Positions 1-8,109 of a stretch of 45,517 bases of DNA are shown here, piece by piece. The translations under genes were made by a program, and so were the position numbers. Each line of letters starts with the position of its first letter. The stretch's first letter is position 1. The stretch is taken from the NCBI GenBank assembly GCA_900319935.1, contig ONQJ01000023.1, positions 1-45,517 on the forward strand, given 5' to 3'. Below the pieces are notes generated by a model. It did not search any database. It saw nothing but the letters and a program-made list of their open reading frames with translations, and was not told the DNA's origin. Source of the DNA: an uncultured Eubacteriales bacterium (lineage in GTDB: Bacteria > Bacillota > Clostridia > Oscillospirales > Oscillospiraceae).

Positions 1-1
1 C

Positions 2-349
2 TACGCGGTCTGTTACGGGCCCGTACTGATCGTCAACGGCGTTTCCGCCACGCCCGACTCTCTGAACGTCAGTCTCAACCCGCGCACGGCGATCGGCCAA
101 TGTGCCGACGGCGCGATGCTGCTGCTCGTCATCGACGGCCGCCAGGTCGTCAGCATGGGCGCGAAGTACCAGGACCTCGTCGAGATCATGGAGCGCTACG
201 GCGCCGTGAACGCCGTCAATCTCGACGGCGGCTCCTCCTCGATGCTCTGGTTCCAGGACCACTACGTCAACAACTCCTCTTCGGTCATAGGCGTTCGGGA
301 CATGCCCACGTCCTTTGTTGTTTTGAAGGAGGGCGCGAACAATGGCTAA
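2..349 (+). CDS. Phosphodiester glycosidase domain protein, C-terminal part (cut by window start)
   Basis: Open from the first codon of the window to a TAA at 347-349, so the start lies upstream. The 115 visible residues match the C-terminal part of the complete protein at 1458-2567 nearly position by position (YAVCYGPVLI, SLNPRTAIGQ, MLLLVIDGRQ, NLDGGSSS). NLDGGSSS is the hallmark of the NAGPA/phosphodiester glycosidase fold, which in characterised members removes sugar caps from phosphodiesters. The substrate here is unknown; an envelope glycan or teichoic-type polymer is a guess from the neighbouring glycosyltransferase. Its stop overlaps the next gene by 8 nt, so the pair is probably translationally coupled. 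It is the upstream copy of a duplicated two-gene unit. Confidence 0.85.
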   Translation, partial: YAVCYGPVLIVNGVSATPDSLNVSLNPRTAIGQCADGAMLLLVIDGRQVVSMGAKYQDLVEIMERYGAVNAVNLDGGSSSMLWFQDHYVNNSSSVIGVRDMPTSFVVLKEGANNG

Positions 350-1433
350 GAGAAACAAGAGAAGCTCCGGGCGCTTCGCCCTCGGCATGATCGTTTACGC
401 GCTGACCTTCATCGTCTTTCTCGCGATCGGCCTGCGCATCTTCTGGGGCATGATCGACAGCTATGAGAAGTCCCAGCCGAAGCACGCGATCGACCGATAT
501 ATCCAATCCTTCGACAGCGAGCATATCCGTGCGCTGTCGGGCGACTTCGTCTCCACGCTCGACCACCGTCTTCAGAGCGAGGAGGACAGCTACGCCCTGA
601 TCGAAAGCCTTTTCAAGGGCGAGCTCCACTATTCCAAGAAGAGCGCGGAGAGCACGGACGACAGGCTCGTTTTCTCGATCCTTTCGGACGATCGGCTGCT
701 CGGCACCATGGCGCTCAACCGAAGCGGCAGCGGCTCCGACACGGTATGGACCGTCTCGGACGAGCAATTCGATTTTTCGGATCTTGTAAACGGCCGGGAG
801 ATCCTCGCTCCTGCGGAATGGACGGTCCTGTGCAACGGCACCGCGCTTGGCGAGGAATTTATCGCCGAGACGGGCATCCGCTATCCCTCAATGGAGGAAG
901 CTTACGACTACGGCTTTTCTCTGCCCACGCTCGTGCGGTACGAGATCGGCAACTATATCGGCGACGCAGCGATCAGCGCGCGGGACGCCGAGGGGAATGA
1001 GATGCAGCTGCAGCCCGACCCGGCGGCCTATACGCTTTCCGACCGCTGCACGGAAGACCAGCGCGCGCGCATGGAGGACTTTACGAGACGCTTTCTGCCT
1101 CTCTATATCGCCTTCATGTCCAACACCAACCACAACGCCTACGACAACTACGCGCGCGTGCATCCCTATCTGCTGCCGGGCAGCGACCTTGAAAGCCGCT
1201 TCTACAACGCCATCGGCGGTCAGGTGTACAGCCACAGCAAGGGAGATTACCTGCACGACGTAGTCGTCCACGGCGTGTTCGATCTCGGCGGCGACCGCTT
1301 CCTCATCGACGTGGACTACCAGGTGGACACCACCGGCAACGCCGGCACGATCGCTAACGAGGCGGGCATGCTGATCGTCGCCGAGGACCAGCAGAAGGAC
1401 GGTATTTTCGCGTCCGAACTGTTTATCAAGTAA
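342..1433 (+). CDS. One-pass membrane protein of unknown function, copy 1
   Basis: A 363-residue protein with a basic N-terminus (MAKRNKRSSGR), one hydrophobic segment at about residues 12-34 and a large domain that is probably extracytoplasmic. No enzymatic motif is recognised. It is clearly paralogous to the protein at 2564-3652: shared features include the LGM-VYAL membrane segment, an SLD-R-QSE motif, YEI-NY-GD, and AIGGQV near the C-terminus. The ATG overlaps the end of the preceding glycosidase-domain gene. Since both copies follow a phosphodiester-glycosidase-domain gene, the two proteins probably act together at the cell envelope. Function is unknown. Confidence 0.85.
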   Translation: MAKRNKRSSGRFALGMIVYALTFIVFLAIGLRIFWGMIDSYEKSQPKHAIDRYIQSFDSEHIRALSGDFVSTLDHRLQSEEDSYALIESLFKGELHYSKKSAESTDDRLVFSILSDDRLLGTMALNRSGSGSDTVWTVSDEQFDFSDLVNGREILAPAEWTVLCNGTALGEEFIAETGIRYPSMEEAYDYGFSLPTLVRYEIGNYIGDAAISARDAEGNEMQLQPDPAAYTLSDRCTEDQRARMEDFTRRFLPLYIAFMSNTNHNAYDNYARVHPYLLPGSDLESRFYNAIGGQVYSHSKGDYLHDVVVHGVFDLGGDRFLIDVDYQVDTTGNAGTIANEAGMLIVAEDQQKDGIFASELFIK

Positions 1434-1457
1434 AGCTAAGACAGGAGTTTACGCAGC

Positions 1458-2567
1458 ATGGACCAGACTGGGCAGGAGAGAGCCGTCAACAGCTTCTTCG
1501 CCGCGGAAAACGAAAAAAAAGAGAGCTTTTTGAGAAAGCTCGGCCGCATATTTGCCAAGCTCCTGATCCTGCTTGCGGAGACGGTGCTGCTTGCCGCGCT
1601 CGTTCTTTACGCCGGGATGTACATCCTGGCGAAGGGACCGTCGCCGGCGATCCGCAAGATCTTCGTCACCTCGGTCAGAGAGACGAGCGCGATCGGTTTT
1701 TTGGCGGATCTCTATTTCTCGGAAGAGGAGATCGAGGAGATCGAAGCCGTGAAGGAGACGCGCGAATACGCGCCGACGGACACCACGCTCTTTACCGTCG
1801 GCGACGACTCGCCGTCCGCCGACGGCGTGCCGCAGCCCGACGAGTGGGGCCTCGTCGACGAGGACGGCGACGGGATCATCGTCGAGCAGATCAATGGCGC
1901 GGGCTATTCCGGCTATATGATGGTCGTGCTCGATCCCTCCCGCGTCATCATGGGCAGCGTCCCCTCGTCGTACGGCTCCCGCGGCTATACCATCGACAGG
2001 ATGGTACGCAACTTCAACGCCGTGGCGGGGATCAACGCGGGCGGTTTCCAGGACCCCAACGGGGAAGGGGACGGCAGTCTGCCGGATTCCACCGTTGTCG
2101 TCGACGGCCGCATCTACTTTTCCAACCTGGGCTGCAGCGGCGGTATCGCCGCGCTGGATTCGAACCATATCCTGCACGTCGCGAACGCCATGAGCGACCA
2201 GGAACTGATCGACAACGACATCCGCTATGCGGTATGCTACGGGCCGGTGCTGATCTCCAACGGCGAGCCGGCGGACCCGGAGAGCCTGCGTGACAGCCTC
2301 AATCCCCGCACGGCGATCGGACAGCGCTCCGACAAGGCGATGCTCCTGCTCGTTATCGACGGCCGCCAGGTCTCCAGCATGGGAGCCTCCTTTCAGGACG
2401 AGGTGGAGATCATGCAGCGCTACGGCGCCGTCAATGCGATCAACCTCGACGGCGGCTCCTCCTCGGTCATGTGGTATCGCGGCGGTTACATCAATAAAAC
2501 GGCCTCCGTGATCGGGATCAGGCCTGTCCCCACCTCTTTCCTGGTGCTGAAGGAGGGACAGGGATGA
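1458..2567 (+). CDS. Membrane-anchored phosphodiester glycosidase (NAGPA) domain protein, copy 2
   Basis: 369 residues: a charged cytoplasmic N-terminus, one membrane segment at about 32-57, an acidic linker, and a NAGPA-type domain over roughly residues 150-369. Visible motifs are GINAGGF, the conserved YGPVLI strand, the SLNPRTAIGQ block and NLDGGSSS. Family members cleave phosphodiester-linked sugars; the exact reaction is not predictable here. A Shine-Dalgarno-like AGGAG lies at 1442-1446, ahead of the ATG at 1458. The gene ends by overlapping the next ATG by 4 nt. It repeats the arrangement of the truncated gene at the window start, so this is the downstream half of a tandem duplication. 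Confidence 0.88.
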   Translation: MDQTGQERAVNSFFAAENEKKESFLRKLGRIFAKLLILLAETVLLAALVLYAGMYILAKGPSPAIRKIFVTSVRETSAIGFLADLYFSEEEIEEIEAVKETREYAPTDTTLFTVGDDSPSADGVPQPDEWGLVDEDGDGIIVEQINGAGYSGYMMVVLDPSRVIMGSVPSSYGSRGYTIDRMVRNFNAVAGINAGGFQDPNGEGDGSLPDSTVVVDGRIYFSNLGCSGGIAALDSNHILHVANAMSDQELIDNDIRYAVCYGPVLISNGEPADPESLRDSLNPRTAIGQRSDKAMLLLVIDGRQVSSMGASFQDEVEIMQRYGAVNAINLDGGSSSVMWYRGGYINKTASVIGIRPVPTSFLVLKEGQG

Positions 2568-3652
2568 AGAGAAAGAAAAGCAAGTGGCTCGGCTTTTTCC
2601 TGGGTATGGTGGTCTACGCGCTGATCGTGCTTATCGCCGCGTCCGTTGCGCTGAAGCTGCTCTGGGATTACGCGGACAACTACGAGCGTTCGCTCCCCAA
2701 CCGCAGGATGGCGGCTTACGTCGCCACCTTGGACGAGACCCACGTCAAAAAGATCTCTCTTGATTTCGTTTCCTCGCTCGACCGCAGCATCCAGAGCGAA
2801 GCGGATGCCTACGCCGTGGTATGGCGCTGTTTTGTCGGCGGCGTACAGTATGAGCTCGTCTCCACGGACAGCGAGGAACAGACCATCACCTATGAGGTCC
2901 GCAACCGCGAAAACAGGCTCGGCCTGGTCACCTTCGCGAAGAGCGACGTTGAGACGGGAGAGAAGACCTGGAAGCTTGTCAAGGAAGACTACGACTTTTC
3001 CTTCCTGAAGGAATCCGAGCAGTTCATCGTCCCCGAGCACTGGGTCGTCTATTGCGGCGAGCGCCGCCTAGGCGTTCAGTATATCATCGATCCGCGCGTC
3101 GAATACGGCTTTCTCTCGCAGTTCTACGGAAACAGTTTTCCGATGCCGCATCTGGCCAAATACGAGATCAGCAACTATGTCGGCGATCCCAGGATCCGCT
3201 TCTTCGACGCCGACGGCGTGGAACAGCCGCGGTTTACCTTTACGGACGGACACGACCAGATGAGGCACGCCTCCGGCATGGTGCTGCAGGACATCGGCGC
3301 CTTCACAAGAGATTTTATTCCGCGTTATGTAAACTGCCTTTCCAACGTCTCGCGCAACGCGAGCATGAACTATTTCCTTATCAAGCCCTACGTCGTACCC
3401 GACAGCGAGCTTGACCAAAGGCTCAAGGCGGCGATCGGCGGCCAGGTCTTCGCACAGAGCCGCGGCACGCAGACCAGCGACGTGCGCATCCACGAGGTCT
3501 TCAATCTGGAGAACGAGTATTACATCGTGGATCTGTCCTATTCTGTCGTGACTTACGCCGACAAGGGCAGCACGACCACCGACACGGACATGTATCTTGT
3601 CCTGTACAGGGGCGATGAGGCGTATCTGGCCCAGATGGTCGTATTGTACTGA
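2564..3652 (+). CDS. One-pass membrane protein of unknown function, copy 2
   Basis: 362 residues, with a Lys/Arg-rich start (MKRKKSKW), a single membrane helix at about residues 9-31 and a long domain probably outside the membrane. It is homologous over its length to the 342-1433 product but strongly diverged, so the duplication is old or the copies are under different selection. The ATG overlaps the TGA of the glycosidase-domain gene by 4 nt, indicating coupled translation. Codons 254-257 contain one copy of the unusual 10-mer TTATGTAAAC (3325-3334), read as Y-V-N. No domain is recognised. Context suggests an envelope partner of the adjacent glycosidase-domain protein. Confidence 0.85.
   Translation: MKRKKSKWLGFFLGMVVYALIVLIAASVALKLLWDYADNYERSLPNRRMAAYVATLDETHVKKISLDFVSSLDRSIQSEADAYAVVWRCFVGGVQYELVSTDSEEQTITYEVRNRENRLGLVTFAKSDVETGEKTWKLVKEDYDFSFLKESEQFIVPEHWVVYCGERRLGVQYIIDPRVEYGFLSQFYGNSFPMPHLAKYEISNYVGDPRIRFFDADGVEQPRFTFTDGHDQMRHASGMVLQDIGAFTRDFIPRYVNCLSNVSRNASMNYFLIKPYVVPDSELDQRLKAAIGGQVFAQSRGTQTSDVRIHEVFNLENEYYIVDLSYSVVTYADKGSTTTDTDMYLVLYRGDEAYLAQMVVLY
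3325..3334 (+). repeat. TTATGTAAAC copy 1 (in gene)
   Basis: Exact copy inside the 2564-3652 gene, read in frame as (R)YVN. The neighbouring truncated gene encodes YVN at 265-273 with the GC-rich codons TAC GTC AAC, so the AT-rich spelling here is not just local codon preference. Confidence 0.8.
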
Positions 3653-3675
3653 TTTCAAACTAACAGGAGAAACAC

Positions 3676-4776
3676 ATGGAAGAGAAAGCATCCTGCCTCG
3701 ATTCCGTCGCGGTCGTGCTGCCCTCTCTCAACCCCGACCACCGCTTCAAGGCGGTGGCCGACGGTCTGATCGAAGCGGGCTTCCGGCACATCGTCGTCGT
3801 TGACGACGGCAGCGACGAGGAGCATAAGCGCTGGTTTGACGAGCTGCGGCCCAGTCCCGTCTGCCATGTGCTGGTACACGAGGTCAACAAAGGCAAGGGC
3901 CGCGCGCTCAAGGACGCCTTTGCCTACGTCCATGAAAACCTGCCGGAGCTCAAGGGCGTCGTCACGATCGACGGCGACGGCCAGCACCTCCTCGGCGACA
4001 TCATCGCCTGCGGCGAGCGCATGCTCAAAGAAGAGGACAAGGTCGTCATGGGCTGCCGCGATTTCAGCCATCCCGACGTGCCGCCGCGCTCCGTGGCGGG
4101 CAACCGCTTCACGGCGGCGATGTTCCGTCTGTGCTACGGGATCCGCATCACAGACACGCAGACGGGCCTGCGGGCGATCCCCGCGCAGTATCTCGAACGT
4201 TTTTCCCAGATCGAGGGCGAGCGCTTCGAGTATGAGACGAACATGCTCCTGCAGATGAAGCGCATGGGCATCGCCTTTGTCGAGCAGCCGATCGAGACGG
4301 TCTACGACAAGGAGGACTATTCCTCCCACTACAACGCGCTCAAGGACTCCTGGCGCATCTTCAAGGTGATGGCCAAGTTCCTGCTCTCCTCCGGCGCGGC
4401 CTTTCTGATCGACACGATCCTGCTCTATGTGCTGCTGAAGCTCTTCGGCGAGCGCTGGGGCGCTCTCGCGCCGACGATCGCCCTGACGATCGCGCGGCTT
4501 GTGTCCTCGTTTGTCAACTTCAACGCCAACAAGAGCTTCGTCTTTCAGAACAAGGGCCATTACAAACGGGCCATGCTGCGCTATTACATCCTCTGCGTGA
4601 TCCAGTACGCCGTCAACGCGGCGCTGCTGAATGGGCTGGTTGCTCTTGCTTCCCGCGCGGCCGGTCACACGATCTCGGCCGGGCTGACTACGCTGATCCA
4701 TATATTCGTGATGACGGTGCTGTTCTTCATCAGCTATCCGATCCAGCGCGAGTGGGTATTCTCGGAGAAAAAATAA
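3676..4776 (+). CDS. Family 2 glycosyltransferase fused to a GtrA-like membrane domain
   Basis: 366 residues. The N-terminal part (about 10-225) is a DPM1/DpgS-like GT2 domain: VVLPSLNPD, the nucleotide-sugar-binding VVDDGSD at about 40-47, the metal-binding DGDGQH at about 98-104, and TQTGLRAIP further on. Such enzymes transfer a sugar from UDP- or GDP-sugar, often to polyprenyl phosphate. From about residue 230 four hydrophobic helices form a GtrA-like domain, a family associated with moving lipid-linked sugars across the membrane or with GT partners. An AGGAG lies at 3665-3669. The gene follows the duplicated glycosidase/membrane units by 23 nt and is probably cotranscribed. The sugar and acceptor are unknown. 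Confidence 0.9.
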   Translation: MEEKASCLDSVAVVLPSLNPDHRFKAVADGLIEAGFRHIVVVDDGSDEEHKRWFDELRPSPVCHVLVHEVNKGKGRALKDAFAYVHENLPELKGVVTIDGDGQHLLGDIIACGERMLKEEDKVVMGCRDFSHPDVPPRSVAGNRFTAAMFRLCYGIRITDTQTGLRAIPAQYLERFSQIEGERFEYETNMLLQMKRMGIAFVEQPIETVYDKEDYSSHYNALKDSWRIFKVMAKFLLSSGAAFLIDTILLYVLLKLFGERWGALAPTIALTIARLVSSFVNFNANKSFVFQNKGHYKRAMLRYYILCVIQYAVNAALLNGLVALASRAAGHTISAGLTTLIHIFVMTVLFFISYPIQREWVFSEKK

Positions 4777-4820
4777 AAAGCAGCTCCCTGCGTTGAAAAA
4801 GAAAAAGCTTCCATAAATGC

Positions 4821-4859
4821 AAAAAAAGCCGGAAATGCGTGCCATTTCCGGCTTTTTTT
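4821..4859 (+). terminator. Rho-independent terminator after the GT2-GtrA gene
   Basis: A-tract, stem GCCGGAAAT / ATTTCCGGC around a 7-nt loop, then seven T residues. It ends the 1-4776 transcription unit. Confidence 0.92.
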
Positions 4860-4950
4860 GCAGCCATGATTCCGCAATCGCCTTTGTGCATAACGCCCCG
4901 GAAATTACTGTATCTCTGTAAGGTACAGAATTTTTTTTAAGGAGGATACC

Positions 4951-5928
4951 ATGAAAAAGTTTCTTGCACTGATGCTTGCCCTCTGCATGGTCTTCGCGCT
5001 CTGCGCCTGCGGCGGTGGCGGCGCTGCCAAGACCAGCGGCGGCCCCTTTGCTCCGGACGGCCCGGTCACGCTGATCGTCGCGTACAAGGCCGGCTCCGGC
5101 ACCGACGGTCCCGCCCGCATCCTCGCTCAGTATGCCGAAAAGTATATCGGCCAGACGGTCGTCGTTGAAAACGTGCCCGGCGGCTCCGGCTCCATCGGCT
5201 GGTCACAGCTTGCCGCGTCCGATCCCGACGGCATGACCATCGGCGTCATGAACCTGCCGAACTTCAACACCACGATCACCGAGGAGCTCGGCACTTACAC
5301 CACGGCCGACTTCAAGGCCATCTGCAACCACGTCACCGAGACCTCGATCGTCATTGTCCGCGCTGACGACGACCGCTTCCCCGATCTGAACACCCTCGTC
5401 GAGTATGGCAAGGCGCATCCCGGCGAGCTGAGGGCCTCCACCAACGGTAACCATGCCTCCAACCACCTCGGCGCGCAGCTCTTTGCCAAGTCCGCGGGCT
5501 TCTCCTACATCGATATCCCGCAGGGCGGCACCGCCGACCAGCTGCTGAGCCTTCGCAACAAGGAGTCTGACTTTACCGTCGTCAAGCTCGGCGACATCTC
5601 CGGCCAGGAGAGCGCCTACAAGGTGCTCGGCATCTTCGCCCTCGAGCGCGACGAGCGCTTCCCCGACGTCCCGACGCTGGCCGAGCTGGGCTACTATGAC
5701 AAGTGGGTCGGCGCCTCCCGCGCCATCGTTGCGCCCGCCGGCGTCAGCGACGAGGTCATCTCCTTCTACGAAGACGCGCTGAAGAAGACGATGGAGGATC
5801 CCGACTACATCGCAGCGGCCGCCAGCTTCGACACCAATTTCCTCGACCACGAAGCCACCGCCGCTCTGATTGAAGAGCAGCAGGCCGCCGCCGAGGCCCA
5901 GACCGACGAATTCTGGTCCTTCGACTGA
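4951..5928 (+). CDS. tctC: TctC-type substrate-binding lipoprotein of a tripartite tricarboxylate transporter
   Basis: 325 residues, the usual length for this family. The N-terminus is a lipoprotein signal: MKKF, hydrophobic stretch, then a lipobox ending at Cys20 followed by glycines. The mature part has TctC/Bug-type blocks such as VTLIVAYKAGSGTD, NVPGGSGSIGW near the start and PDVPTLAELGY near the C-terminus. The protein would capture a carboxylate outside the membrane and deliver it to TctAB. An AAGGAGG lies at 4940-4946, ahead of the ATG. tctB and tctA follow, completing the system. The actual ligand (citrate or another organic acid) cannot be read from sequence. Confidence 0.93.
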   Translation: MKKFLALMLALCMVFALCACGGGGAAKTSGGPFAPDGPVTLIVAYKAGSGTDGPARILAQYAEKYIGQTVVVENVPGGSGSIGWSQLAASDPDGMTIGVMNLPNFNTTITEELGTYTTADFKAICNHVTETSIVIVRADDDRFPDLNTLVEYGKAHPGELRASTNGNHASNHLGAQLFAKSAGFSYIDIPQGGTADQLLSLRNKESDFTVVKLGDISGQESAYKVLGIFALERDERFPDVPTLAELGYYDKWVGASRAIVAPAGVSDEVISFYEDALKKTMEDPDYIAAAASFDTNFLDHEATAALIEEQQAAAEAQTDEFWSFD

Positions 5929-5944
5929 TAGTCTATCCCGGAAA

Positions 5945-5976
5945 AAAGGGCAGGCAATCCACCTGCCCTTTCTTTG
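5945..5976 (+). terminator. Hairpin between tctC and tctB, probable partial terminator
   Basis: AAAGGGCAGG / CCTGCCCTTT stem with a 7-nt loop followed by an interrupted T run (TCTTT). The position allows more tctC than tctBA transcript, as is common for genes encoding abundant binding proteins. The T-tract is weak, so read-through is expected. Confidence 0.65.
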
Positions 5977-6013
5977 AAAAGAAAACAGTCTTAATGAAGG
6001 AGAGTGATGGCCC

Positions 6014-6475
6014 TTGAAAATGAAGAAGACGGATATCGGCGTCGTCGTCTTTATGTATCTTGTCTGCGCCTATTTTTACGCCAAGACGGTCACCTTCCGG
6101 GCGGACAGCCAGACCTATCCCAAATTCACGATCATCTTGCTCTTCGGTCTGACGACGCTGTACCTGCTGCAGATGCTCGTCGCGGCCAAAAAGCACGGCG
6201 TGGAGAGCGGCGTTGCCGAGGTCTTTAAGGACTTCCAGCCCAAACAGTTTCTGTTCTGTTTGCTCGCATCGATCGTGTATGTGGTTTTGATGCATTTCTT
6301 CGGCTTTTATATTTCGACCGTCATCTTTATGGCGGCTGTGCTGCTGTATCTCCGGGTCCCGCTGCTGCACAGCGCCATCGCGATCGTGGCGATCCTTGCG
6401 CTGGTGTACTTTGCCTTCGGCAAGTTCCTCGGCGTGAAGCTGCCTATCGGCACGGTCATTAAAATGCTGAGATAA
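6014..6475 (+). CDS. tctB: TctB-family small membrane subunit of a tripartite tricarboxylate transporter
   Basis: 153 residues with four predicted membrane helices (about 8-25, 37-55, 78-100 and 105-140), the usual size and topology of TctB. The TTG at 6014 is preferred because AAGGAG at 5997-6002 sits 11 nt upstream; an ATG two codons later (6020) is the alternative. TctB associates with TctA in the membrane; its precise role is poorly defined. It sits between tctC and tctA, in the standard C-B-A order. Confidence 0.88.
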   Translation: MKMKKTDIGVVVFMYLVCAYFYAKTVTFRADSQTYPKFTIILLFGLTTLYLLQMLVAAKKHGVESGVAEVFKDFQPKQFLFCLLASIVYVVLMHFFGFYISTVIFMAAVLLYLRVPLLHSAIAIVAILALVYFAFGKFLGVKLPIGTVIKMLR

Positions 6476-6490
6476 GGGAGGGAATTGAGA

Positions 6491-8044
6491 ATGCTTGAAA
6501 CCTTGGGTCTGATGGGTGCAGGCTTTATCAATGCCCTCACCCCGATCAATCTTCTGATGATGGCCGCAGGCGTGGCCTTGGGCATCATCATCGGCTGCAT
6601 GCCGGGCCTGTCCGCCGCGATGGGCGTCGCGCTGATGCTGCCGCTCACCTTTACGATGAAGGCCGAGACCGGCCTGATCGTTCTCGGCGCCATCTACTGC
6701 GGCGCGATCTTCGGCGGCTCGATCTCCGCCATTTTGATCCACACGCCCGGCACGCCCGCCTCGGCCGCCACGGCCATCGAGGGCTACCAGATGACGCTGC
6801 AGGGCAAAGCGGGCAAGGCGCTCTTCACCGCCTGCTATTCCTCCTTCTGGGGCGGCCTTTTGAGCTGCATTTCGCTCTACTTCTTTGCCCCGCTGCTGGC
6901 CCAGCTGACGCTGAAGTTCCGCTCTGCGGAATACTTCTGGCTGTCGATTTTCGGCCTGACGATCATCGCCGGCGTCTCCGGCAAGTCGATCGTCAAGGGC
7001 CTGATCTCCGGCGCGCTCGGTCTGCTGATCTCCACCATCGGTCTTGACCCGGTCACCGGCGCCAAGCGCGTCATGTTCGGCCAGGCCTACTTTGCCGAGG
7101 GCATCAACACCACCTGCGCGCTGATCGGTCTGTTCTCGATGTCCCAGGTCTTCATCCTGGCGGAGAAGAAGATCAAGGAGCGCGCCCAGGCCACCAAGTT
7201 CAGCGACAAGATGAGCCTGACGCGCGACGAGCGCAAGATGATCCGGCCGACGATCCTGCGTTCCTGGGTGATCGGCAACATCATCGGCCTGCTGCCCGGC
7301 GCCGGCGCCGCGATCGCCTGCTTCCTTGGCTACAATACCTCCAAGTCTTTCTCCAAGCATAAGGAGCAGTTCGGCAGGGGCTCCATCGAAGGCGTGGCCG
7401 GCTCCGAGGCGGCCAACAACGCCGTTACCGGCGGCTCGCTGATCCCGACGCTGACGCTCGGCATCCCCGGCGAGTCCGTTACCGCGGTCCTCATGGGCGG
7501 CCTGGTCATCCAGGGCCTGGCTCCGGGACCGGAGCTCTTCGGCAAATACGCGCCGATGACCTACACCTTCTTCGCCGGCTTCGTGCTGGTGCAGTTCTTC
7601 ATGCTGGGCATCGGCCTGCTGGGCTGCCGCGGCTTCGCGCAAATCTCGCGTCTGTCCGACGCGATCCTGATCCCCTGCGTGACCGTGCTCTGCTGCGTCG
7701 GCTCCTACGCCATCCACAAGAACATCCTGGACATCGTCGTGATGATGGCCTTCGGCGTGCTTGGTTACTTCATGCGCAAGCTGGACCTCAATACCGCCGC
7801 CGTCGTTCTGGCCCTGATCCTCGGGCCGATCGGCGAGAAGGGATTGCGCAACGCCTTGAAATCCTCCGGCGGCGATCCGATGATCCTCTTCTCCTCGGTC
7901 GTCTGCTGGGTTCTGATCGCGCTGTGCATCGTGGGTATCCTCTCCCCGATGTTCATGAGCAAGCTTGAGAAGAAGGCCGAGAAGGAGGCCATCTCCGGAA
8001 CAGGCGAGGATATCGAGCAGCTCACGGAGGAAGACTCCGTCTGA
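6491..8044 (+). CDS. tctA: TctA-family large permease subunit of a tripartite tricarboxylate transporter
   Basis: 517 residues from the ATG at 6491, chosen because a GGGAGGGAA ribosome site lies about 8 nt upstream; a TTG two codons earlier is possible. The protein is almost entirely hydrophobic helices, with the TctA blocks GCMPGLSAAMGVALMLPLTF near the start, HTPGTPASAAT, GLLPGAGAAIACF and LGIPGESVTAVLMGGL. TctA forms the translocation pathway, driven by an ion gradient, with substrate supplied by TctC. It follows tctB by 15 nt and ends 16 nt before a strong terminator. Confidence 0.94.
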   Translation: MLETLGLMGAGFINALTPINLLMMAAGVALGIIIGCMPGLSAAMGVALMLPLTFTMKAETGLIVLGAIYCGAIFGGSISAILIHTPGTPASAATAIEGYQMTLQGKAGKALFTACYSSFWGGLLSCISLYFFAPLLAQLTLKFRSAEYFWLSIFGLTIIAGVSGKSIVKGLISGALGLLISTIGLDPVTGAKRVMFGQAYFAEGINTTCALIGLFSMSQVFILAEKKIKERAQATKFSDKMSLTRDERKMIRPTILRSWVIGNIIGLLPGAGAAIACFLGYNTSKSFSKHKEQFGRGSIEGVAGSEAANNAVTGGSLIPTLTLGIPGESVTAVLMGGLVIQGLAPGPELFGKYAPMTYTFFAGFVLVQFFMLGIGLLGCRGFAQISRLSDAILIPCVTVLCCVGSYAIHKNILDIVVMMAFGVLGYFMRKLDLNTAAVVLALILGPIGEKGLRNALKSSGGDPMILFSSVVCWVLIALCIVGILSPMFMSKLEKKAEKEAISGTGEDIEQLTEEDSV

Positions 8045-8060
8045 TCGATCTCTTACAACA

Positions 8061-8097
8061 AAAAACACACAGGCATGCAGCCTGTGTGTTTTTTTGT
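8061..8097. terminator. Bidirectional terminator between tctA and cdsA
   Basis: A-run, stem AACACACAGGC / GCCTGTGTGTT with a 5-nt loop, then a T-run. The A and T runs on both sides let it serve tctA (+) and the convergent cdsA remnant (-). Confidence 0.9.
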
Positions 8098-8109
8098 TTT
8101 CCGGAAGTC

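Noticed and set aside
4860..4950. Promoter for tctC
   Set aside because: A terminator and a good ribosome site are clear, but the best -35/-10 candidates have poor sequence or a 19-nt spacer.
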